In this document: in pieces, positions 1 through 20,206 of the stretch
Numbering within the stretch: the first letter of the stretch is position 1
Layout: each line of letters opens with the position of its first letter
Assembly: GCA_020137815.1 (NCBI GenBank)
Contig: CM035359.1
Location: forward strand, 6,870,968 to 6,934,967
DNA from: Hormiphora californensis
Taxonomy: Eukaryota; Ctenophora; Tentaculata; Cydippida; Pleurobrachiidae
Length of the DNA stretch: 64,000 nucleotides
Reading direction: 5' to 3'
Notes under the pieces: model-generated
What the model saw: the letters and a program-made list of their open reading frames with translations, nothing else
What the model was told of the DNA's origin: nothing
Database searches by the model: none
Position numbers and translations under genes: made by a program

Positions 1-105
1 CTTGACAGTGGTATCGTGTCCTTTCAACGAAACGACGAGTTCCTTGGTAAGTGCGGGGCTAAATAGTTTTCCATTTCGTCCATTCACGCGATTAAGTAGT
101 TGTTC

Positions 106-476
106 GGTAAGCGGTAAAGGTTGACCCGTCTCCTGAGAATTTTAATTTTATTTGGCTATAACTCAGCCATTTCTTGACCAATTTGCATAATCTTGGGTTC
201 ATTGGAAAGAGGACATTAAGCTCTTTCAAATGAGCTCAATAAAATGAAAGTTGGCGCAAATTGCGCGTCGCAGTGGCGAAAACGTGCATTTTGCGTCATT
301 GCGCCGTGCAATGCCGCGCAATTTGCGCCAAATTTGATTTTCTTGAACTCATCTGAAAGATCTCAATGTCCCCTTTCCAATGAATCTAAGATTTTGCAAA
401 TTGGTCAAGAAATGGCTGAGCTATAGCCAAAACCGTTTAAAATTCTCAGGAGACGGGTCAACCTTTACCGCTTACC
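106..476. mobile_element. 371-bp palindromic MITE, copy 1
   Basis: The ends are inverted repeats, GGTAAGCGGTAAAGG at the left and its reverse complement at the right. The arms extend inward through most of the element, so it can fold into one hairpin. It is flanked by the direct 9-bp repeat TAGTTGTTC at 97-105 and 477-485. A 9-bp target duplication suits Mutator-like transposition, but no transposase is present. It lies upstream of the first visible hnRNP U-like exon, presumably in an intron. Confidence 0.85.
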
Positions 477-1126
477 TAGTTGTTCATATATTGTATCTTC
501 CGACGTGATAATAGAATTATGAACTGCACAAATGTTTTATCCGCCAATCCGTGATTAGTATTGCAATTGCCTAGCTAGACTGTGTTTCGTGCGCCCCGCC
601 CCAAATGTAAAGGAGGGTTAGAAATTAACAATATTGCAAAAGGTAAAAGTTGGAACACATAGAACCTAGTGACTGAGGAGAGGTTCCCGCGGTCTCTATT
701 CAAAACAAATCGACCGGCCTTCTCCACTAACACTGTCTGTTTCAACCTTCAGGACGTCTCCCAGTGCCTTCCCTGCCGTATCAGAACACTGGCTTTCCAT
801 GTCCTCTCCCATCACCTAACAGTCATGCTCCTCCCAATTAACTGTCAAATTAGAACACTGCCTTGGTGATGCCATCCCCTATTCACAGGCTTCGTATAGC
901 CGCGCTGCGCACGGCTAGTGTAGGGGTGGCCGCGTCACCAAAACACTGCCGTTAAATGTATTCCATTATCCCAGCTTCCAATTTCCATGGCAACTTTTTC
1001 CTATTTAAGAGAAGATATAATGGATATATGTGAAGTACCGACGACCTCTTACTAATGCGCCTCATAAACTTTTGGCAACTCCAATCTCTCTGCTTCCTAT
1101 TTGTTTCTTAACTCTATTTCTTTCAG
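477..1126. other. intron or upstream sequence, no exon seen
   Basis: No protein-like exon was recognised. It contains one copy of the dispersed repeat carrying GACTGTGTTTCG near 578-640. The acceptor of the first visible exon (polypyrimidine, then TTTCAG) ends at 1126. Confidence 0.5.
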
Positions 1127-9427
<8,301 letters not shown>

Positions 9428-10513
9428 TCACCACTAGCATACTTGGTAATGCAGGTAGGTAACTACCACTCGGGGGGGGGGGGGGGCACCTAACACTTTG
9501 TAACATGTGCAGAAAACAAAGTTTTACGTGTCACCCCCCACTCGTCTGGACTGTACCGACCATGGTATAGGTAGCCTACCATAGTAGCTACCTACCACTC
9601 GCCTGTACGCGACCTTACTTTGGCTTAATTTGAAAGTAATCTTGCCTCATTTCAGGTGGGTGAAGGTGACACCTGGAGATAAGAGGGCTAATGGACGATT
9701 GTGAGCATCTTAAATGGAATTTAATACTTTTATTTTCTAACTGTGGAAGTCTTTTTAACGATAAACAATGTGTCGAATTCCGAACGATATGTGGAGAGAG
9801 AGAGGGATAGAGAGCAATAGAGATTGAGAGAGTGTGTGTGAGAGAGAGATAGAGATAGAGAGAGAGAGAGATGCTAAACTGGTTTATTTGATATGAATGA
9901 TGGTGATATGATATGAGTGAATTTTCTGACTTTGTTACAACCACGAGTAATGGTAACTGCGTGGCGAGTTGAGTTTGTCGCATTTCTTTCTATACTTAAT
10001 TTATTTTAAGAACTATAATAGTATAGAACTGAAATATGATTATGGGAAAATAGGATTAGGAAGAGACAGAGTTAAAAAGGAAAGAGAAAAAATTCAAATT
10101 TGTGGTGGAAGGTTCCAGGTGAATTACCAACACAAAACTATAAATACAGATACGATACTGTTTGGCCTGATTCATATTTTTTGTTTACGTGTGTATATGT
10201 GAGCAGAACTACAACTTATAAACTCGAAAATGTTTTACGTTTTTTATCCAACTCCCCAAAAATACCACGTGATGTATGCCAAATGTCTATCCGAGCTTTT
10301 TGGTATAAAGCCAAAAACAAATTCGTGTGAAATGTGAGGGCTTAGCTAAGCTGAACTATATGTCTCTTTGAGTATTACATATAATATATAACTATCAATA
10401 CCATGCTGTTTCGGATAGATTTTCAGAAAATTAAGCTGTTTTAATTTGTTATGATCGATTCAAATGGAACCAGGACCAGTATACGATGGGTATCATCATG
10501 ATAATAATGCAAC
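9428..10513. other. no gene seen
   Basis: AT-rich sequence downstream of the hnRNP U-like stop, with short GA tracts near 9798-9870. It probably includes that gene's 3' untranslated region, but no convincing poly(A) signal position was fixed. Confidence 0.4.
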
Positions 10514-10522
10514 TAGGATTTC

Positions 10523-10893
10523 GGTAAGCGGTAAAGGTTGACCCGTCTCCTGAGAATTTAAAACTGTTTTGGCCATAACTCAGCCATTTCTTGACCAATT
10601 TGCAAAATCTTGGGCTCATTGGAAAGAAGACATTAAGATCTTTAAAATGAGCTCAATAAAATGAAAATTGGCGCAAATTGCGCGGCGTAGTGGCGAAAAC
10701 GCGCATTTTGCGCCATTGCGCCGCGCAAAGCTGCGCAATTTGCGCCGATTTTGATTTTCTTGGGCTCATCTGAAAGAGCTCAATGTCCTCTTTCCAACGT
10801 GCCCAATATTTTGCAAATTGGTCAAGAAATGGCTGAGTTATGGCCAAATAAAAATATAATTCTCAGGAGACGGGTCAACCTTTACCGCTTACC
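10523..10893. mobile_element. 371-bp palindromic MITE, copy 2
   Basis: It has the same termini, length and internal sequence as the copy at 106-476. It is flanked by its own 9-bp direct repeat, TAGGATTTC, at 10514-10522 and 10894-10902. The different target sequence confirms an independent insertion. Confidence 0.87.
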
Positions 10894-10902
10894 TAGGATT
10901 TC

Positions 10903-11200
10903 ACAGAGGTCCTCCTCACTTGAAGATTAATTGATAGGGGTAATGTCCTAATCTTCAATCGAGGCAACATCCAAATTGGATTCCAATGAATAATCCATTT
11001 GTTATGTTCTAACCCTCGTGAAACAAAGTCTACTGTCTAGTGTCTAGCTAGGCAAAGATCCATATGGCAGCCAACCATCGATGCCAGCGGAAGATTTTCC
11101 CACGGTCCCCGCCAACTGCGCGCAATAATCCGAACTTTGATTACATTTTTAGTTCCGCGCGTCACAGATTCGATTCTGCATGATCAAGGATCGCAGCGAT
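10903..11200. other. no gene seen; inverted dispersed-repeat fragment
   Basis: It holds a reverse-orientation fragment of the dispersed repeat (GTTATGTTCTAACCCTC .. TCTAGCTAGGC) near 11006-11056. Nothing else was recognised. Confidence 0.4.
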
Positions 11201-11360
11201 CATAGCACTGGCAAGTGCCCCGGGCCCAAAAGGGGGGTGTGGGGGCACAGCCCCCACCACAAACGGGGGTGTGGGGGCAGAGCCCCCACCTTAGAAATAC
11301 CCTCTAACTCAAAAAACAAAAGAGAGAGCACACGCAACACTTCTATGTACACACAAGCGC

Positions 11361-11744
11361 GTGAAACTGCGGTAGGCGGTAAATGTTAACCAGATCTGTG
11401 AGAATTTCGCACGTTTTTGCCCATAACTCAGCCATTTCTTGACCAATTTGCAAGATCTTTGGCTCATTGGAAAGAGGACATTGAGATCTCTCAAATGAGC
11501 TCAAGAAAATGAAAATTGGCGCAAATTGCGCGGCGTGGTGGCGAAAACGCGCATTTTGCGCCATGACGCCGCGCATTTTGCGCCGATTTTATTTTTATTG
11601 GGCTCATTTGAAAGAGCTCAATGTCCTCTTTCCAACGCGCCCAAGATTTTGCAAATTGGTCAAGAAATGACTGAGTTATGGACAAAAACGTGGTTTTGCA
11701 CGTACGTTTTTTCTCAGATCTGGTTAACATCTACCGCAGTTTCA
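11361..11744. mobile_element. diverged palindromic MITE, copy 3
   Basis: The core (GCCATTTCTTGACCAATTTG and its inverted partner) matches copies 1 and 2, but the outermost 40 bp differ. Inverted ends begin GTGAAACTGCGGTAG. No clear target duplication was found. It sits inside a larger unit bounded by AGCACTGGCAAGTG near 11204 and CACTGCCAGTGCT near 11742-11754, so it may be nested or a composite relative. Confidence 0.65.
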
Positions 11745-12179
11745 CTGCCAGTGCTACTATATACCATTGCAGATTTCGAGGTTTTTGATGCTTTAAAAAA
11801 GCATGTTCCAGATGAAGTAGAAAGCTGAAATTTTGTACTCTGAGTGCCCTCATATAGGAGAAGAGGCATGCAAATTTTCAGAACGATCGGATGTAAGGTA
11901 AATATTTGCCAGAGGGGTCCCAAAATGCAAAAATGTAAAGGAGGGGAGGGGGAGGGGGAGGGGGAGGACGCTTTTTTATCTTTGAGTGTTCTCCTAAACC
12001 ACAAATAGTAGAGACTTGCCGTTTGGAACAGTGGTTCCTTACATCATTGCGCTCGGTAATAGCTGTGTGAGAACTTCGAAATCGCCATAGTTCATTAATT
12101 ATTCATTAATTAGTCATTAAATATTCATTTTAACCATGGTTGCGATATGACACGACTCGAAAGTCATAAAGACTTGAAA

Positions 12180-12610
12180 CCGGTCTTAGTCGACGCGGAA
12201 TGGTCGATTTATGGGGGGTTTTACTCGGGACAAAAATCTCTATCTCGCACCGTTAAGCCGTTATTTGCATATTTATGCACCTATTCACGATTTTATGCAT
12301 ATTTTCAATATTTTCACTTCAGCTGGTCCTAGAACGTTTTCATGGACATATTTCGACGTAAAATAGTCGATTTATGGGGGGTCGTCCCCTGGACAAAAAG
12401 TCGTATCTCGCACCGTTTAGCTGTTATTTGCATATTTATGCACCGATTCATGATTTTATGCATATTTTAAATATTTTCACTTCAGCTGGTCCTAGAACGT
12501 TTTCATGGACATATTTCGACGCAAAATAGTCGATTTATGGGGGGTCGTCCCTCTGACAAAAAGTCGTATCTCTCACCGTTTAGTCGTTATTCGTATATTT
12601 ATGAATTATT
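12180..12610 (+). repeat. 163-bp tandem repeat, about 2.5 copies
   Basis: The block with TCGATTTATGGGGGG, TCGCACCGTT and TTTTATGCATATTTT recurs at about 12203, 12367 and 12530. This stretch is probably the inside of a larger repeat element. Confidence 0.75.
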
Positions 12611-12679
12611 CAAATTCGAAAATATGGAGAAATCAGAAAAAATAACTTTTTCTATTTTACACCAAAAAGAACAGAAATT

Positions 12680-13095
12680 AAGTCCAAAAACCAATTAAAT
12701 AAATTAGTTTGGATGCCCGGGCCCATGTGGTGTCACGGGGGTAACACCTTTAGGCTACTGTCATAAATGATGGATATCGGGAGAGATAAAGGCAAAGGAA
12801 ATTAGGATAGAAAGAGTGCGATATAATCAAGAAAGACGAAGAGATAAATAAGAGGAGAGAGAAAAAAGAGAGATATAGTGAAAGAAACAGTAAGAGAGAA
12901 AGAGAGAGAGAAATAGTGTGTGAGAGAGAGTGAGAGACTGAGAGAGATAGATATAGATAGACAGATTGAAGAATAACAATTAACAATTAACGAGATATGC
13001 CGTTAATTATGGCAGTAGCCTAAAGGTGTTACCCCCGTGACACCACATGGGCCCGGGCATCCAAACTAATTTATTTAATTGGTTTTTGGACTTAT
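12680..13095. mobile_element. foldback element with ~87-bp inverted arms
   Basis: The left arm 12680-12766 and right arm 13009-13095 are near-perfect reverse complements (AAATTAGTTTGGATGCCCGG and GGGGGTAACACCTTTAGGC in the left arm). A degenerate GA tract forms the middle. No target duplication was identified. Confidence 0.7.
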
Positions 13096-13576
13096 CCAAA
13101 TATATATGTATGAACCTGTCGAATCCCGAGAGTCCCGAGACGGCAAAGGCTACTATGTATTAGGGGTCCGACTATCACGGGATTTGTTATGAAATTTGAA
13201 ACTTGCCTTGCTCGACCCTCTTTTCGTGCTTTTATTTCCCGTGTGAATGAGAGTTAGAACAAATTGAAACTACACTGCCAATTTTTGTTTGCAACGGAAA
13301 GGGGGGCTCTCGCTATCCCTCTTGTAATATTTGATACTTTGAGTGAGAAGTGCATAAAAACTAGTATGAGAGAAAAGTGTGTGTGTGTGTATTTTGACCT
13401 GATGGACTTAAACCTGTATCCGGCTACCTGTTCAAGCACTGCAAATGGATGGAAACACCTACTCAGCAATCAACCCTCGCAGCAAAACAGATAAACCTGT
13501 CGTTTTTATTGTCAGTTACTGTCCCTGTGATTGTTCTAGATTATATTATAGGTATGTCGCGAGTTAGTAAGCTATT

Positions 13577-13800
13577 CTCAGTCAGTCAGTCAGTCAGTCA
13601 GTCAGTCAGTCAGTCAGTCAGTCAGTCAGTCAGTCAGTCAGTCAGTCAGTCAGTCAGTCAGTCAGTCAGTCAGTCAGTCAGTCAGTCAGTCAGTCAGTCA
13701 GTCAGTCAGTCAGTCAGTCAGTCAGTCAGTCAGTCAGTCAGTCAGGCAGTCAGTCAGTCAGTCAGTCTATCACTCAGTCAATCACTCAGTCAATCACTCA
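13577..13800 (+). repeat. (TCAG)n microsatellite
   Basis: About 50 tandem tetranucleotides, which translate as poly(Ser-Val-Ser-Gln). They form most of an otherwise unsupported 134-codon ORF. Confidence 0.95.
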
Positions 13801-14763
13801 GTCACGCAGTGTATTATGAATATGATCTCTTCATTTCTATTTCTTCTGTATAGTGTCATTAGGCACTTAGATTTTCATCCCCATAGTACTCATTCCTAGT
13901 TAGCTTCCCCGTTTCACCCCGGCTACATCGTTCTTTTTATCAGTTTCTGGGAGGTGTGTGCTTCTATATGCTTCCCCTCGCCACGGCCACTATTATTATT
14001 GTTTTTATTTCTAGGCTGGACCTCTCCTCAGTTCCCTCTGCCTCAGTCCCTACTTTCATAGCAGGCGCCAGGCATGTTTCGTACCTTCCGCTTCAATCAT
14101 GGATCGGGTCATTGGTTGCTTATTCCTCATCTCTCCTTCCCGCCATTATTCCTTTCCGGTGTTCGCCCCCTAGGTGCCTGCTAGACTGCAAGATTGGCAC
14201 GTGACCTTCGGTGTTTAATTTATAGAGAGAGTTTTGTTTATAAACATTTATGGGTCAGTGTGGGAAAGGGAGGTGCCTTTTTCATAGAGTAGGTAGTCGA
14301 GGGGTCTCGTTATAGATAGGATTGCATATTACAGTTATCACTGACCCGCTTACAATACTTTTTCAGGCAATCATATTCTATCATTATGATAGTATCATAT
14401 TTCAGGTGTCTACCACATCTCAGTAATACCTTTCTGTACATACGCAGGGCACAACTCCCGAGTGGAGAACCATTCATTGCACCCCCACCCCCATTCTCAT
14501 TTTTAGGTACGACAGCAGAAAATCACAAATCATGATTCAACTTTCAGGACACCCTTATTCTAATCCCCCGGTTCTCTGGCTCTTCCTTGCTCTTAGGTCT
14601 CTGCTCTCTACTCTATCTCTCCCTTTCTCTCTTTTAGAATTTCGGGTATGCCTCTTCTCACGCAGTTTCCCCGTGGCAGTCTTCTATAGTCGTTGTTTTG
14701 GTTTTCTTTATTTGCATTTTTCCCTTTTCTTCTTATTCTTTAGGTCTGTTCTCTCTCTCCCTC

Positions 14764-14857
<94 letters not shown>

Positions 14858-15390
14858 TATAGTCTCTTTCTCTCTCTCCCTCCATCTCCCTCGCGCTCTC
14901 TCTCTCTCTCACTCTCCCTCTCTTTATCTCTGCGTTTTCAAAATTCTTTTTCTTCACCTCATCTTATCACTGGGGAAGGTGGACCGTGTCACAATACAGA
15001 TATATTATTGTGGCACTGACCATCTACAAAAAGTCGGCCATACCATGCAAGCCAATTCAGCCAGCACTTACCGCAGCTATCTGCGTTCAGCACCAACCAT
15101 GCACCCACGTCACCTACCCGGCTTATTCTTCTTTATGGCCACTCTCTCCCCTGGAGAGAGGATTACTTACTCCAACTGCGTTGCTTCTACTAGTGGTCTT
15201 AGGGGATTTAGGCCGGTATTGGTTCTGGTTGAGGGAAGGTTTGAGGTGTGGGTCGGCTGAGTTGTAGTATAGCTACTCGCAGTGGAGTCGCCTCACGGCA
15301 CAGTTATCCTCTCTCCCTGACTCCTTCTTACTCTTTGCACTTTACATCTCAATCTTTCCCACCCTATCTCTCGCTCTCACTCTCTCGCTC

Positions 15391-15473
<83 letters not shown>

Positions 15474-16100
15474 ATTGACAGTCCGTCAATGGGAGCCAGC
15501 CGGGATTTTGTCCTTTAAATATGCATTTCATGTGTATTTATAAACTCTATCTTTCTTATCATCCTCCTATCGCTCTATCTCTCTCTGTCTATCTCTCTCT
15601 ATCTCTCCCTCTCAGCTCTCTCTCACTTTATATCTTTACCCTTGAGCTTAACCATTTTTCACGAACACTATCAAATCGCACGATCAGCACACGGCTATCA
15701 CTCCCGTCTCACACACGAACATATACATGCTTGCTCACGAACATTTGACCCCGCTTCCACACCCTGCTTTTCAACTAGTCTCTAGGGTGTCGTCACATGC
15801 TACGTCAAGAAGTCCAGTTGACTACATACTGCAAGCTTTACTGTCAGTGATTGGGCAACAGAATTGCATAGAGCACCCGAGATTGGGTGTTCGCAGTATA
15901 CGGTTAATACCGGTTTCAACTGGATGACTGCAGAGATGATATCCGTCAAACTCCACCTCACATGTATGTTGTATAGACGCTGTCAGACTTAGCCCGCCTG
16001 ACCTGCCTTCGTGATTGAAGCAAATAGGGTCAGGCAATTGCCTGACAGGGTTCACATGATGAGGTAGGGGGGTGACAGATATAGGAACGATGAAGACGCA
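13801..16100. other. CT-rich region, no convincing gene
   Basis: It contains (CT)n blocks at 14749-14870 and 15361-15472 and a poly(A) run at 16100-16118. A 14986-15267 stretch is open in two frames but has no splice support or recognisable domain. The phrase AGGGTCAGGC..CTGACAGG near 16029-16050 recurs near 18417-18445. Confidence 0.4.
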
Positions 16101-16326
16101 AAAAAAAAAAAAAAAAAACAAATTGAAACAGCATGATTTAAAAAACAGAAAGAAGCTCTAAACATCAGCTCTATTATATAATTTGAAAGTCTCTCACGCA
16201 CACACGTAGCACATCTGAATCAAACTAATAGTAAAACATAAAGGAATAAACTGTACATGTATGTTCATCTGATAGTCTTAACACTTTTTCACACTCTTGA
16301 AACTCATTTCACAGCTGACAGTCTCT

Positions 16327-16332
16327 TTTATT
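16327..16332 (-). terminator. candidate poly(A) signal AATAAA
   Basis: AATAAA on the minus strand, about 130 nt past the stop of the Pro/Ala-repeat gene; a suitable position but not proof of use. Confidence 0.4.
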
Positions 16333-16462
16333 CCTGTCCATACCAGAGTAAACAACAATAATAACTTCATGCAGATGATTAAAGATTACAAAAGTCCTGC
16401 TTTTAAACAGAATCAAGATAACAAAAGGTGCACTGAAAATGTTTATGAAGGAGTATTTGAGT

Positions 16463-18018
16463 TTATGAAGGAGTAGCCGGTTTTGCTTCTGCCGCAGGGG
16501 GAGGGGTAGCCGGTTTTGCTTCGGCCGCTGGGGGAGGGGTAGCCGGTTTTGCCTCGGTCGCTGGGGGAGGGGTAGCCGGTTTTGCTTCTGCCGCTGGTGG
16601 AGGAGTAGCCGGTTTTGCTTCTGCCGCCGGGGGAGGGGTAGCCGGCATTGCTTCGGCCGCTGGGGGAGGGGTAGCCGGTTTTGCTTCTGCCGCTGGGGGA
16701 GGGGTAGCCGGTTTTGCCTCGGCCGCTGGGGGAGGGGTAGCCGGTTTTGCTTCTGCCGCTGGGGGAGGGGTAGCCGGTTTTGCCTCGGCCGCTGGAGGAG
16801 GAGTAGCCGGTTTTGCTTCTGCTGCTGGGGGAGGAGTAGCCGGTTTTGCTTCCGCCGCTGGAGGAGGGGTAGCCGGTTTTGCTTCTGCCGCTGGGGGAGG
16901 GGTAGCCGGTTTTGCTTCGGCCGCTGCAGGAGGAGTAGCCGGTTTTGCTTCGGTGGCTGGGGGAGGGGTAGCCGGTTTTGCCTCGGCCGCTGGGGGAGGG
17001 GTAGCCGGTTTTGCTTCGGCCGCTGCAGGAGGAGTAGCCGGTTTTGCTTCGGTGGCTGGGGGAGGGGTAGCCGGTTTTGCCTCGGCCGCTGCAGGAGGAG
17101 TAGCCGGTTTTGCTTCGGCCGCTGGGGGAGGGGTAGCCGGTTTTGCTTCAGCCGCGGGAGGAGGAGTAGACGGTTTTGCTTCTGTCACTGGCGGAGGGGT
17201 AGCCGGTTTTGCCTCGGCCACTGGGGGAGGGGTAGCCGGTTTTGCCTCGGCCACTGGTGGAGGTGTTGCCGGTTTTGCCTCTGCCGCTGGGGGAGGGGTA
17301 GCCGGTTTTGCCTCTGCCGCTGGGGGAGGGGTAGCCGGTTTTGCTTCTGCCGCGGGAGGTGTTGCCGGTTTTGTCTCGGCCGCTGGGGGAGGGGTAGCCG
17401 GTTTTGCCTCGGCCGCTGCAGGAGGGGTAGCCGGTTTTGCTTCGGCCGCTGGGGGAGGGGTCGCTGGTTTAGCTTCGGCCGCCGGGGGAGGGGTAGCCGG
17501 TTTTGCCTCGGCCGCTGGGGGAGGTGTTGCCGGTTTTGCTTCGGCCGCTGGGGGAGGGGTCGCTGGTTTAGCTTCGGCCGCTGGGGGAGGGGTAGCCGGT
17601 TTTGCTTCGGCCGCTGGGGGAGGGGTAGCCGGTTTTGCTTCTGCCGCTGGAGGAGGGGTAGCCGGTTTTGCTTCGGCCGCTGGGGGAGGGGTCGCCGGTT
17701 TGGCTTCCGCTGCTGGGGGAGGGGTATCCGGTTTCTCCACTACTTCCGGAGTAGATTCACCTGTAAAAGAGAAGATGTCAGGACTTTGATGACGCCTGAG
17801 TGGTGCAGAGTAGAACAACTCTGTTTCAATATTGAAATGGTAGCAGTACCCATCCTCATTCGTCCTACAAGATTCATAAAATTCAACATTTACACAGCTC
17901 TTTCTTTCTTTCTTTCCCCCTATAATACACACCACACCTTACCTAACTCTTTCCTCGCCTTGTATCCCCTGTACCGGGCCTGGATACTGATCGCTGCCTT
18001 CTCCTCGTCAACCTCGAC
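16463..18018 (-). CDS. IQ-motif exon plus Pro/Ala-repeat terminal exon (SPA17/CABYR-like 3' end)
   Basis: Two exons in phase. Exon 17943-18018 (entry phase 0, acceptor ATTTCTGCAG, exit phase 1) encodes VEVDEEKAAISIQARYRGYK followed by ARKEL, a clear calmodulin-binding IQ motif. Exon 16463-17760 continues GESTPEVVEKPD, then about 38 tandem copies of an 11-residue unit of the type KPATPPPAAEA, and stops at 16463-16465. The repeat is exact in length (33 bp), so the frame is never lost. Variants include missing Pro or AAA for PPA. The upstream exon is not nearby; the best phase-compatible candidate is the RIIa exon pair at 52467-52838. IQ plus RIIa is the arrangement of sperm protein 17 and related flagellar adaptors. 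The exons are well supported; the gene's full extent is inferred. Confidence 0.75.
16470..17735 (-). repeat. 33-bp coding minisatellite
   Basis: Roughly 38 tandem 33-bp units encoding an 11-residue Pro/Ala/Lys/Glu repeat on the minus strand. Base substitutions are mostly at third positions or cause conservative changes. The forward-strand ORF across it (Gly/Val/Ala-rich) is a shadow. Confidence 0.95.
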
Positions 18019-19356
18019 CTGCAGAAATTAGTGGTTAACATTGGAAGCGGGAGTTGGTATCGAAGACACCTCACACTCTGCTCAGGTCGCCGGGCGACCT
18101 TTGCGTGCGCTGGCAAGGGGTAACTTCGTAACCAAGGTTGGGAGAAGACACCCTGTTATAGGTTTTGAAAAAGTTATATTCTTTTCTCCCCTACTCATTC
18201 TCACACACCCCCTTCGTCCCCCACCCCTCTGTGTAATAACATATTAGAATGCGTACTAGGGGAGCATGAATGGTATTAGTACTTCTCGCTACATAGTATT
18301 ACAACAATAAACACTCCGATAAACTTATTAATCAACCTATCTTGAATAAAGTGTTCAGATTGATTGCACTTGTATCATGCCAATGCTCTGACCGCCGTTC
18401 TCGTGAAATGAGAATAGGGTCAGGCTATATTATGATCTGACAGGTTTTACTAGATTTTCAAGTGTATGAAACCCAACTAATGTGTGATAACCCAACTAAT
18501 GTTTGATAAATAAACATAGTGCGATACATATTAGTTCAGTGAGATATGAGGTGTTTTAGATGATACAAACTATGCCAATACTGCACAGGTCTGGTATAAC
18601 AGGTCATTGTTGGGCAGTACTGAACTACCATAGACGTGATGTAATTATTGCACCTACTTAAGTTATAACCTTACTATATCTACCCTGTGTATGTATGTCT
18701 GTATATTCTGATCCAGCTACCTTTAATATAGTTATAAAAGTTAACAATTTCAGTCATCTCGTTTTCAGTTTTTTTTGTCATTTTACTTTTTGCAAAATCA
18801 AATTGTTGTTTCATCTGCAGTTGCATATTATTTGCCTTGTTCGACCCTCCCACCCATATCATGTATGTTATAATAAAGAATAATTTGGTTGCGGAAAGAG
18901 AAAAGATAGAAAGTATGAAGATGCCCTAAAGTATATGCAGTAAAAGTAGGGAATTCATGCTTCGCTTCAGTATCAAACAAAATGTTGTAACGTACTAATT
19001 TTTTACACGAAATACGACCTATACTTATTATACGGAAAAGTTGCCCTATTATTTGAGGTACATTTGTTCCCTCAGTAGTGTTCTAGGAGACCCTTGGGGA
19101 CACGTTAGTGAAGGAATTAGCTTGTTTCCAAATTTTTTCCAGTCTCACGGCTCAATTACCTAACTACCCTAGTTCCCACAATATATATCTCCCAGTCTCT
19201 GACACAATTATCACTTAGTATTATAGATTCGCAATTCCCAACCTCTTTTTGAAGACAAATTGAACAATTCTATCTGTCTATACCGCGTCATAAGATAAAC
19301 TAACAATAATGGACTAGTATAATAACATCATTTATATTGACTTCTCTGTGTTTAGC
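18019..19356. other. no gene seen
   Basis: Upstream (minus-strand) side of the IQ exon. No further minus-strand exon in matching phase was recognised. It has AT-rich sequence and a short inverted phrase around AGGGTCAGGC near 18417. Confidence 0.35.
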
Positions 19357-19475
19357 ATGACATCGTCATCCACAAAGAAATACAGCATCCTGACCAAGGG
19401 AAGGAGATATGGTGTTGTAGATTCTGAAGATGAAGGGATAAAAAGAGGAGGCGCAAATCCAGTGTTTGGGGAGCG
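19357..19475 (+). CDS. exon candidate A (possible first coding exon)
   Basis: Acceptor-like TTCTCTGTGTTTAG, then ATG at 19357 and an open frame MTSSSTKKYSILTKGRRYGV.., ending ..GANPVFGE before a good donor GTAAGT at 19476, exit phase 2. It has natural codon usage but no recognised domain. It could be a first exon of a + strand gene running toward the TRP-like gene; the next compatible exon was not found. Confidence 0.45.
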
Positions 19476-20204
19476 GTAAGTGTTTCCTGTGTTTTATATT
19501 TCACATGGTGTAGCATTGTTTTCGGAGTGCGGATATTGATTGATGATTCCCAGATAACTCGTGCAACTGGGCATCAATCTGGATATTTAATAATTAACAT
19601 ATTATCTTAATTAGTAGTAATCTCCTGAACTTCAGTAATAACCTAGTACAGTAGAACTGGATTGAAATTAGTTCATGTTTTTGTTTATCACTTGGACTTG
19701 TGTTTTTAGTCTGAATTGATTAATGATAGTGAGCTTGATTTATATAAATAAATATACAAATACATGCAACATACCTCCCATGAAATGGTCTAGACAAAAT
19801 GGGGGCGTATAGCAGAATACGTGTCATACAACATGTTCCGGACCTATGTCGACTTAAAAAGTGTTTTTCCGCTACATGGCCGCATGTACATTATGTGTAC
19901 TTATTATTATTTGGTTGTCTGTCTGAGTATTTCATATCAGCTTGTACATTGCTTTAATTTTTTCTCACGGTGTAACCCTTTGAAGGCGATAGAGCAATAT
20001 ACACCAAAACCAACCTATTTTGTCAGACACTGACTGTACACTGCCCAACCTCGCGGCCTCGCGTAGTCACACCGAGGACGGTCTTATATGAGACAAAACA
20101 TATTGTATTCATACGATCATAACATATCATATTCATAGCATATTATATTCATATTATATTCATAAAAATTTAATCGTAGTTTTAGTGGTTTTTGGTCACA
20201 TACA
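19476..20204. other. AT-rich, no gene seen; contains a dispersed repeat
   Basis: A block at 20020-20095 (CACTGACTGTACA, CAACCTCGCGGCCTC, CGGTCTTATATGAGACAA) is repeated at about 56860-56935. Confidence 0.45.
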
Positions 20205-20206
20205 TA

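Noticed and set aside
13449-13853. 134-codon ORF with Ser-Gln repeats
   Set aside because: Mostly a (TCAG)n microsatellite.
14532-15267. 242- and 93-codon ORFs
   Set aside because: Half is (CT)n. The 3' part is open in two frames but has no clear acceptor, donor partner or domain; coding not supported.
15822-16121. 99-codon minus-strand ORF starting with poly-Phe
   Set aside because: Starts in a poly(A) run on the opposite strand and lies in the 3' flank of the Pro/Ala-repeat gene; no support.
16953-17789. 278-codon + strand Gly/Val/Ala ORF
   Set aside because: Shadow of the minus-strand Pro/Ala-repeat exon, which has splice sites, an upstream IQ exon and a stop.
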